Assembly (NCBI GenBank): GCA_002305315.1
Contig: DBQQ01000005.1
Span: forward strand, 1-18,056
Direction of reading: 5' to 3'
DNA length: 18,056 nucleotides
DNA from: Clostridiales bacterium UBA1390
Lineage (GTDB): Bacteria; Bacillota; Clostridia; Lachnospirales; Bianqueaceae
Shown: positions 1-6,039 of the stretch, one piece after another
Position numbering within the stretch: the stretch's first letter is position 1
Layout of the letters: each line of letters opens with the position of its first letter
Made by a program: the position numbers and the translations under genes
Notes under the pieces: generated by a model
The model's database searches: none
What the model was told of the DNA's origin: nothing
Seen by the model: only the letters and a program-made list of their open reading frames with translations

Positions 1-149
1 ACCGTAAGGCATGCCTGTTTCGCCGCGGCACAGCGGTGTCTAAACATATGTTATTCCTGCGCTGATGTAGATTTCCCATTACTTTCCGAGCCAATTGTTA
101 CATCGGGCCTCGGACTAATGAGAAAGGGGAAGGATCTTCGTTTGATTTC
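1..149. other. Left-edge stretch, no gene recognised
   Basis: No reading frame here looks like a real protein. It lies just past the last stop of the decayed lipoprotein gene on the minus strand and may be further eroded remains of that gene, but I cannot align it to anything. No terminator, promoter or RNA gene was seen. Confidence 0.4.
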
Positions 150-778
150 TTACTGAGCAGATGGAACGACTTCTTCCTCCCACAGCGCCTCTTCATAGAC
201 GACCACCATCTCCCCTGATTCCTGCCCCAAGACTTCCTGCTGCACGATGATACGTGACGACTCCTGCCATTAATGACCGCCGTATACACATATCCCCTAT
301 GAATCCTCATCATGGGGTTCCAGCCATTCATATCGCTTTGCAGTTCCTGTACGGCTCCAAATCGGTTCCATCTTCATTCATGGCATAAAGCACGGATCGC
401 GTCTTATCCTGTTTCGTAAAATATATCTTCTGATTATAGCAACAGATTCCCAGTTGCTCATCCAGATACGCATTGCAGTCTGCCGTGTCATGCGAACACT
501 CCAGACGTCCACATAATTTATCGATTACGCCGGTTTCTTTATCGTAAAACTATATGAAATGAGACTGTTCCGGCTTGAAATAATATGCGTTCTCAGACTC
601 ACAGGCAATTTTGAATCGCGCAGATGCGTTCTGCATGTCATATGATGACAGATATGTTTCCGTCTGGAACTTCTCGTCTAAAAGGTAATTGCCCCCCAGA
701 CGCGGACTCCGTACTTGTACACGCCATACACCCGATTGTTGCACAGATTATAATAATTATGCTTGCAAGTTTTTTCAC
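150..778 (-). pseudogene. Decayed beta-propeller-type lipoprotein gene
   Basis: On the minus strand a GTG at 778, preceded by a GAGGGGTG ribosome site, opens a lipoprotein signal peptide: MKK, a run of isoleucines, then Cys-containing lipobox candidates (IGC, MAC). The frame then breaks several times. A six-G tract at 692-697 shifts the frame; removing one G would restore it. An in-frame TAG lies at 550-552, between HFI and FYDKETG. A shift is needed near 350 and another near 260, and the last open piece ends at a TAA at 150-152. Joined across these lesions, the product has a stretch (FYDKETG..DKLCGRLECSHD..DCNAY) that I recognise from large secreted, probably beta-propeller lipoproteins of Lachnospiraceae. 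Those are usually 400 or more residues, while only about 200 codon-equivalents survive here, so the C-terminal part is lost as well. Several independent lesions in one gene beside intact neighbours argue against sequencing error. Confidence 0.75.
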
Positions 779-833
779 AGTCACCCCTCTACCAATCTTA
801 TACAATATCAAATATAAAAAATAAGGGCAAAGA

Positions 834-869
834 ATAGCAAAAGCCTCCGCACAACCTGTACGGAGGCTT
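834..869 (-). terminator. Rho-independent terminator of guaB
   Basis: A 9-bp perfect inverted repeat (AAGCCTCCG at 841-849 and CGGAGGCTT at 861-869) lies 13 bp past the guaB stop. Read on the minus strand, the hairpin is followed by a T-rich tail. Confidence 0.8.
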
Positions 870-881
870 ATATATCCACTA

Positions 882-2390
882 TTATTTTACAACCTTATTG
901 TTATCACGCAGGATGACGTCATGCGCGCCGCCTTCCACGATACTCGTCGCGGATACCAGCGTCAGTCTCGCCTTCTGCTGCAGCTCCGGAATCGTCAGCG
1001 CACCACAGTTGCACATGGTGGAACGAATCTTATTCAACGTCAGCGACACATTGTCCTTCAGGCTGCCCGCATAGGGAACATAGGAATCCACGCCTTCCTC
1101 AAAAGAGAGCTTCTGAGAACCGCCCATGTCGTACCGCTGCCAGTTCCGGGCACGGTTGGAGCCTTCGCCCCAATATTCCTTCACATAGTTACCATTGATC
1201 ATCAGGCGATCTGTGGGGCTCTCATCAAAGCGGGAGAAATAGCGTCCCAGCATGACGAAATCCGCGCCCATGGCCAACGCCAGCGTGATATGATAATCAT
1301 GAACGATACCACCATCAGAGCATACCGGCACGTAGATACCCGTCTCGTTGAAATACTCATCCCGGGCTGCACAGACGTCGATCAGCGCCGTCGCCTGTCC
1401 CCGGCCAATGCCCTTGGTCTCCCGTGTGATACAGATAGAACCGCCGCCGATACCGACCTTGACAAAGTCCGCGCCTGCTTCTGCCAGGAAACGGAAGCCA
1501 TCGCGATCGACCACATTGCCGGCGCCGACCTTCACGCTATCTCCATACTTCTCACGAATGAAGCTCAGGGTATTCTTCTGCCAAGCCGTGAAGCCCTCGG
1601 AAGAATCGATACAGAGAACATCGGCCCCTGCCTCCACCAGTGCTGGCACACGCTCCGCGAAATCCCGCGTATTGATACCCGCGCCTACCACATACCGCTT
1701 ATCCTTATCCAGCAGCTCCAGCGGATTTTCTTTGTGAGAAGAATAATCCTTACGGAATACGAAATATTTCAGGCGCTGATTCTTATCGATGATGGGCAGA
1801 GAATTCAGCTTATGCTCCCAGATCACGTCATTCGCAGCCTTAAGCGTGATTCCCTCTTCCGCATAAATCAATGAAGAGAAGGGGGTCATCAGCTCCGACA
1901 CCTTAGTATCCAGTTCCATACGGCTGACACGATAATCCCGGCTGGTCAGAATTCCCAGCAGCTTCCCATCCGCCGTGCCATCTTCGGTGACAGCCATGGT
2001 GCTATGACCGGTCTGCTCCTTCAGGGCCAATACATCTGCCAAGGTCTGATCTGGGCGCAGATTTGAATCGCTGGGGACAAACCCCGCCTTATGGTTCTTC
2101 ACCCGCGCTACCATCGCCGCCTCGTCTTCTATGGATTGAGAACCATATATAAAGGAAATGCCTCCTTCCGTTGCCAGCGCCACCGCCATACGCTCACCGG
2201 AAACGGACTGCATAATCGCCGAAACCATAGGAATATTCATGGAAAGGGCTGGTTCCTCTTCACCCTTTCTGTACTTCACCACCGGTGTACGAAGGCTCAC
2301 CTTGGATGGAATGCACTCCTCCGACGAATACCCGGGTACCAGCAGATATTCGCTGAAAGTATGGGACGGTTCACTGAAGTAATAAGCCAT
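882..2390 (-). CDS. guaB: IMP dehydrogenase
   Basis: Oxidises IMP to XMP with NAD+, the committed step of GMP synthesis, in the cytoplasm. The 502-residue product has a (beta/alpha)8 barrel interrupted by a CBS-pair region at about residues 105-220. The catalytic loop [10 protein letters not shown] places the nucleophile at Cys320, Asp262 lies in the NAD/IMP site (CIDSSEG), and the mobile flap RARNWQRYD gives Arg419-Tyr420. The monovalent-cation/C-terminal motif [12 protein letters not shown] is present. The start ATG has an AGGAGG ribosome site. The sequence lacks the usual bacterial GuaB look; from memory it closely resembles the 503-residue IMP dehydrogenase of the protozoan Tritrichomonas foetus, with functional residues offset by one (Cys319, Arg418, Tyr419). 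The gene has its own consensus promoter, divergent from pyrB, and its own terminator. Confidence 0.95.
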   Translation of the reverse strand: MAYYFSEPSHTFSEYLLVPGYSSEECIPSKVSLRTPVVKYRKGEEEPALSMNIPMVSAIMQSVSGERMAVALATEGGISFIYGSQSIEDEAAMVARVKNHKAGFVPSDSNLRPDQTLADVLALKEQTGHSTMAVTEDGTADGKLLGILTSRDYRVSRMELDTKVSELMTPFSSLIYAEEGITLKAANDVIWEHKLNSLPIIDKNQRLKYFVFRKDYSSHKENPLELLDKDKRYVVGAGINTRDFAERVPALVEAGADVLCIDSSEGFTAWQKNTLSFIREKYGDSVKVGAGNVVDRDGFRFLAEAGADFVKVGIGGGSICITRETKGIGRGQATALIDVCAARDEYFNETGIYVPVCSDGGIVHDYHITLALAMGADFVMLGRYFSRFDESPTDRLMINGNYVKEYWGEGSNRARNWQRYDMGGSQKLSFEEGVDSYVPYAGSLKDNVSLTLNKIRSTMCNCGALTIPELQQKARLTLVSATSIVEGGAHDVILRDNNKVVK

Positions 2391-2460
2391 GTTTGAATTC
2401 CTCCTATCAGTAAAATAAAGGTCCTTAAGAGCAGAAACTATTGTTCCATTGTAACTTCAA

Positions 2461-2489
2461 ATTATAGCGCAGGGAAGAGCAATTGTCAA
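2461..2489 (-). promoter_or_regulatory. Promoter of guaB
   Basis: On the minus strand, perfect TTGACA (2484-2489) and perfect TATAAT (2461-2466) are separated by 17 nt. The resulting leader of about 60 nt ends in an AGGAGG ribosome site just before the guaB ATG. No purine-riboswitch fold was seen in it. Confidence 0.85.
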
Positions 2490-2509
2490 TCTTTAAAAAA
2501 AGAAAATTA

Positions 2510-2538
2510 TTGTATTCATCCCTCATCTGTATTATAAT
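2510..2538 (+). promoter_or_regulatory. Promoter of pyrB operon
   Basis: TTGTAT (2510-2515), a 17-nt spacer and perfect TATAAT (2533-2538). The predicted start leaves only about 25 nt before the pyrB ATG, with GGAGG upstream of it, so there is no room for a PyrR attenuator or a UTP-sensing leader. Confidence 0.8.
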
Positions 2539-2571
2539 AAGTACACAAATCCAACTACATAGGAGGTACGT

Positions 2572-3495
2572 ATGCGACACTTTTTGAATCCTCTTGATTT
2601 CAGTGTAGAGGAAATCGACCAGGTGCTGTCCCTGGCGGAGCAGATTCGTGAGAATCCCGAACACTATGCGCATGTGGCCGAGGGCAAGAAACTGGCTACG
2701 CTTTTCTACGAGCCCAGCACCCGCACCCGGCTCAGTTTTGAATCCGCCATGCTGAATCTGGGTGGTAAAGTACTTGGTTTTCATTCCGAAAATTCCAGCT
2801 CCGCCGCGAAGGGCGAGAGCGTTGCGGATACCATCCGCGTTATCTCGTGCTATGCAGATATCGCGGCCATCCGACATCCCAAGGAAGGCGCACCGCTGGT
2901 AGCGGCGCAATTCAGCCGCATTCCTGTCATCAACGCAGGCGATGGCGGTCATCAGCATCCGACGCAGACCCTGACCGACATGCTGACGATTCGCACCCTA
3001 AAGGGGCGTCTGGAGAATCTGACCATCGGTCTCTGCGGCGATCTGAAATTTGGCCGAACCGTTCATTCTCTCATCAATGCGCTGTCCCGTTATACGGGTA
3101 TCCGCTTTGTTCTGATCTCCCCCGAGGTGCTGCGGCTGCCTACCTATGTGATTCAGGACGTTTTGGAAGCTAAGAAGATTCCCTACAGAGAAACCACCAA
3201 TTTAGAAGAGGCTCTGCCCGAGCTGGATATCCTCTACATGACCCGCGTACAGCGCGAGCGTTTCTTCAGCGAGGATGAATATCTACGCCTAAAGGATAGC
3301 TATATTCTGGACAAGGCCAAGATGAAACTGGCTCCCAAGGACATGTACGTCCTGCATCCGCTACCCCGCGTCAATGAGATCTCCGTGGAAGTCGATGACG
3401 ATCCCAGAGCCGCCTATTTCTTGCAGGTGCAGTGCGGTGTCTATGCTCGTATGGCGCTGATCATGACGCTTCTGGGTCTTACCCCAACAGCGTGA
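2572..3495 (+). CDS. pyrB: Aspartate carbamoyltransferase, catalytic subunit
   Basis: Condenses carbamoyl phosphate with aspartate to N-carbamoyl-aspartate, the second step of pyrimidine synthesis. The 307-residue length is typical. The carbamoyl-phosphate loop is [11 protein letters not shown] with STRTR at 49-53. The mobile 80s-loop lysine sits in KGES (residue 80), [10 protein letters not shown] covers 127-136 and HPLPR covers 262-266. The aspartate-binding half carries TRVQRERF near residue 224. The ATG has an AGGAGG-like site, and pyrI follows after 19 nt, so the classic dodecameric pyrB/pyrI holoenzyme is expected. Confidence 0.97.
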   Translation: MRHFLNPLDFSVEEIDQVLSLAEQIRENPEHYAHVAEGKKLATLFYEPSTRTRLSFESAMLNLGGKVLGFHSENSSSAAKGESVADTIRVISCYADIAAIRHPKEGAPLVAAQFSRIPVINAGDGGHQHPTQTLTDMLTIRTLKGRLENLTIGLCGDLKFGRTVHSLINALSRYTGIRFVLISPEVLRLPTYVIQDVLEAKKIPYRETTNLEEALPELDILYMTRVQRERFFSEDEYLRLKDSYILDKAKMKLAPKDMYVLHPLPRVNEISVEVDDDPRAAYFLQVQCGVYARMALIMTLLGLTPTA

Positions 3496-3514
3496 TTATA
3501 GAAAGGAGAACTCC

Positions 3515-3943
3515 ATGTTAAACGTTGGAAGAATGGAAGAAGGCATCGTACTCGATCATATCAAGGCCGGATACAGCATGTCCATCTATAATTATCTGAA
3601 CCTGGACAAGCTGGATTGCAGCGTTGCCATCATCAAAAACGCGGTCAGTCAGAAGATGGGGCGCAAGGACATCATCAAGATTCAGGGCGGGCTCGACCTG
3701 GTGGATCTGGACGTACTGGGATATATCGATCACAACATCACGATCAACATCATCAGGGGCGGTGAGGTCGTGGAGAAGAAAACCCTGTCCCTGCCCAAGA
3801 AGATCACCAATGTCATCCGATGCCGCAATCCTCGCTGCATCACCTCTCTGGAACGCGGTCTGGATCATGTATTTGTTCTGACGGATCCGGAAAAAGAGAC
3901 CTATCGCTGTCTCTACTGCGAAGAAAAATACGATCGTCGATAG
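3515..3943 (+). CDS. pyrI: Aspartate carbamoyltransferase, regulatory subunit
   Basis: Allosteric subunit that binds nucleotide effectors (CTP and ATP in known family members) and holds the catalytic trimers together. It has 142 residues. The N-terminal allosteric domain contains GIVLDHI at 10-16. The C-terminal zinc domain carries four cysteines, Cys103, Cys108, Cys132 and Cys135, in the patterns CRNPRC and CLYC. A GAAAGGAG ribosome site precedes the ATG. It is the second gene of the pyr operon. Feedback inhibition by CTP is inferred from the family, and since no RNA attenuator is visible it may be the main control point for this operon. Confidence 0.96.
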   Translation: MLNVGRMEEGIVLDHIKAGYSMSIYNYLNLDKLDCSVAIIKNAVSQKMGRKDIIKIQGGLDLVDLDVLGYIDHNITINIIRGGEVVEKKTLSLPKKITNVIRCRNPRCITSLERGLDHVFVLTDPEKETYRCLYCEEKYDRR

Positions 3944-3952
3944 GAGGCGCCC

Positions 3953-4528
3953 ATGGGACTACTCACCTGGAAAGGCGGTACCCTGGAGGCGCCGCTGCCG
4001 CCAGTGCTGGTCAGCTGCGGCACATTGGATTCTCCCAATGTGCTGACAGTCGCCTGGACTGGAATCGTCAACACGGATCCACCCATGACTTACATATCCG
4101 TGCGTCCCGAGCGTTTTTCCTTCGAGATTCTGCGCAAAACCGGCGAATTTGTCATCAATCTGCCTACGGAATCGTTGGCGCGCGCCATCGACTTCTGCGG
4201 TGTGCGCAGCGGACGGGATATCGATAAAATCGACGCCTGCGGACTGACCTTACTGCCCGGAGAAACAGTACAGACCCCGCTTGTGGCCGAGAGTCCCGTT
4301 CATCTGGAATGCCAGATCACGCAGGAGCTTCCCCTGGGATCTCATCATATGTTTCTGGCCCGGATTTCTGCCGTACGCGTCGACGAGAAGTATATGGATG
4401 AAACAGGACGCCTCTGCATGGAAAAATGCCGATTGATTTCTTATATCCATGGTACCTACTATACCACGGGCCGAGCTCTTGGAAAGTTCGGGTTCTCCGT
4501 CCAGAAGAAGAAACGGCCTCGCTCCTAA
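3953..4528 (+). CDS. Flavin reductase-domain (FMN-binding) protein
   Basis: A 191-residue cytoplasmic protein of the flavin reductase-like, split-barrel FMN-binding family. The N-terminal half shows the family layout: PPVLVSCG with a following strand around 15-35 (NVLTVAWTG), a conserved SVRPERFSFEIL around 49-60 and EFVINLP around 65-71. The C-terminal part (HHMFLARISAVRVDE) is the strand that usually closes the barrel, and a basic tail (KKKRPR) ends it. It starts 9 nt after pyrI behind an AGGAGG site and precedes the operon terminator, so it is co-transcribed with pyrBI. Its substrate is unknown; members reduce free flavin or act as small FMN oxidoreductases. The pyr location alone does not establish a pyrimidine role. 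Confidence 0.8.
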   Translation: MGLLTWKGGTLEAPLPPVLVSCGTLDSPNVLTVAWTGIVNTDPPMTYISVRPERFSFEILRKTGEFVINLPTESLARAIDFCGVRSGRDIDKIDACGLTLLPGETVQTPLVAESPVHLECQITQELPLGSHHMFLARISAVRVDEKYMDETGRLCMEKCRLISYIHGTYYTTGRALGKFGFSVQKKKRPRS

Positions 4529-4548
4529 GACGAAAAACGAAACCACAA

Positions 4549-4596
4549 GAACAGCCCACACCGAAGTTTAGCACTTGGTGTGGGCTGTTCCGATTT
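4549..4596. terminator. Bidirectional terminator between convergent units
   Basis: A perfect 14-bp inverted repeat (4549-4562 and 4577-4590) whose stem extends through the loop-proximal AAGT/ACTT. On the plus strand it is followed by CGATTTT; on the minus strand it is followed by a T-rich tract. It ends the pyr operon and probably also the convergent propeller gene. Confidence 0.85.
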
Positions 4597-4620
4597 TATA
4601 ACTCTGTTTTCAAGCCCGGA

Positions 4621-5781
4621 TTACCTACTCAGTTCGATCAGCTGGCTCGTCTCCGCGATTCCCACGTCCACGCGCCCGCAGACCGTAGTCGTGAACGTGA
4701 CATATCGATCGCCCACCACGAATCGGGGATGCGGATCGATATGATAAATCGATGGCTTCTCCGGCGTCCATCCCTCCACCACAGGATTATAGCTCACCAC
4801 ATCAATCAGCTTTCCGCTCTCCCGATTATAGAAACGAACCGTTGAGGGGCAACCTCTCCACCAGGTCTTCCCCGCATACGGATGTGAACCATCCACCACA
4901 AAGTATTTCTCGTCTTCTGTACAATGCGCATGCCATGTGCCATTGCCGCCCTCGATCGGAATATGACATACCACTTCCGCCTCGTGTTCTCCCAGACGAT
5001 CCTGCACGATACTTTCACTCGAACAATAATAGATGGACTTGCCATCCGCCGCCCACCATTCATGGGTCGCAGCATTCTTATAGGGTTTTCTCATCTCCCG
5101 GGAACCATCACGGCCGATGAGCTGCAGTCTGGGATAAATACCCTCCTCTGTAAGTGCCGGTCTATCGTTCTTTCCTGTCGTCGGATTGTAGGAGATCTCA
5201 TGAGCGCACATACACAGGTCCCCATTCGTGGGACACATCTGCGCATGGTTATAGGGTGTGCCCGGCTTCGTATGATACCATTCGGTAAAACTTCCATCTT
5301 TCACAGAGAACGTTCCCACTATGCTGCCAAAACATGTCTGCAAATCTGCCAGAATCTCCTTTCGATCCGGCGTAAAGGTCAAATGTGTCCCCGCTTCCTG
5401 TACTCTGGCACGTACGGCTTCTTCTGGCAGCTCCGCGATCTGGACGGCCCGATCCTGCGGATGCGGCGTCCGCATATAGATGCCCTGTCCGCACCCCCAA
5501 TACAGATTGCCCGTCAGGGGATCCACCATCCATCCGGATCCCTGCGTCTCCGGGAACCATCGCACTTCATCGGTCAAAAAGTCCACGACGCCCGCGCAAT
5601 GACCCGCTGCCGGGGGAAACGCGCAGTAAAACCAAAGATACCGTCCATCCTCTGAGAAGCCGGAATTCACGAAATAGAATCCCTGTTGAATAGGTGCTAC
5701 CCGGGTGGACAGCACCCAGTACCGTACTCCATTTTCATTGACCCGTTCTGTAAAATGGCGAGAATTCATAGGACTAAACAT
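4621..5781 (-). CDS. Oligogalacturonate lyase-like (PL22-type) beta-propeller protein
   Basis: A 386-residue protein without signal peptide or membrane segment, so probably cytoplasmic. Repeating blade-like strands (DGRYLWFYC, DGKSIYYCS, DRYVTFTTT) indicate a beta-propeller. Histidine motifs resemble those of family PL22 oligogalacturonate lyases: THLTF (His133), NHAQ (His179, Gln181), CAHE (His193), THEWW (His240), WHAH (His284, His286) and HIDPHPRF (His347, His351). PL22 enzymes use such histidines to hold a metal and cleave unsaturated galacturonate dimers by beta-elimination; the length also matches that family. The N-terminal 40 residues do not look like the canonical family, so the substrate may differ. 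The ATG has a GGGAGGGTG ribosome site. It is divergent from the glycyl radical operon. Confidence 0.65.
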   Translation of the reverse strand: MFSPMNSRHFTERVNENGVRYWVLSTRVAPIQQGFYFVNSGFSEDGRYLWFYCAFPPAAGHCAGVVDFLTDEVRWFPETQGSGWMVDPLTGNLYWGCGQGIYMRTPHPQDRAVQIAELPEEAVRARVQEAGTHLTFTPDRKEILADLQTCFGSIVGTFSVKDGSFTEWYHTKPGTPYNHAQMCPTNGDLCMCAHEISYNPTTGKNDRPALTEEGIYPRLQLIGRDGSREMRKPYKNAATHEWWAADGKSIYYCSSESIVQDRLGEHEAEVVCHIPIEGGNGTWHAHCTEDEKYFVVDGSHPYAGKTWWRGCPSTVRFYNRESGKLIDVVSYNPVVEGWTPEKPSIYHIDPHPRFVVGDRYVTFTTTVCGRVDVGIAETSQLIELSR

Positions 5782-5794
5782 AGCTACACCCTCC

Positions 5795-5804
5795 CTGTAT
5801 ACAG
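5795..5804. promoter_or_regulatory. Palindrome CTGTATACAG near start of propeller gene
   Basis: A perfect 10-bp palindrome lies just upstream of the ribosome site of the minus-strand propeller gene. Its GTATAC core resembles operators of some FadR-subfamily GntR repressors. A related TGGTATACAA overlaps the -10 box of the divergent operon at 5979-5988. GTATAC also occurs elsewhere in the window at about chance frequency, so an operator role is only a suggestion. Confidence 0.25.
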
Positions 5805-5959
5805 TATGATTTGTCTTTATTTTATTGAAAAAAACATGCCTTGTAAATGGCGCTCCTCACATTTTCAGAATCTTCCATGGAGTGAACATTTTTCTCCCAA
5901 AAAGCGTGGTTTTTATTTTGTTTTTTCTTTGTTTTTGTTGCTTTTTCTGCAACTTGACA

Positions 5960-5988
5960 TTGACAAACCCTCTGTTCTGGTATACAAT
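5960..5988 (+). promoter_or_regulatory. Promoter of glycyl radical enzyme operon
   Basis: Perfect TTGACA (5960-5965), a 17-nt spacer and TACAAT (5983-5988). A second TTGACA directly upstream at 5954-5959 makes a direct repeat of the -35 hexamer. A T-rich tract lies upstream. The predicted leader is about 45 nt and ends in AAGAAGGAG, 7 nt before the ATG at 6040. Confidence 0.85.
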
Positions 5989-6039
5989 AAAACCACATAA
6001 TTAGAAGAATCAATCCCGACAGGGAAGAAGGAGCAGCCT

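Noticed and set aside
921..1874. A 317-codon open frame on the plus strand
   Set aside because: It lies entirely antisense to guaB, which has full-length family match, a promoter, a ribosome site and a terminator; the plus-strand product resembles nothing.
2539..2571. A pyrimidine attenuator in the pyrB leader
   Set aside because: The predicted leader is only about 25 nt, too short for alternative hairpins or a PyrR-binding loop.
4924..5655. A 243-codon plus-strand open frame
   Set aside because: Antisense shadow of the propeller gene, with no ribosome site or recognisable motif.
5795..5988. A shared GntR-type regulon based on GTATAC cores at 5798 and 5980
   Set aside because: GTATAC also occurs at 13335, 16265 and 16950, about the number expected by chance in 18 kb, and the 5980 copy is part of the -10 box. 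Kept only as a low-confidence site.
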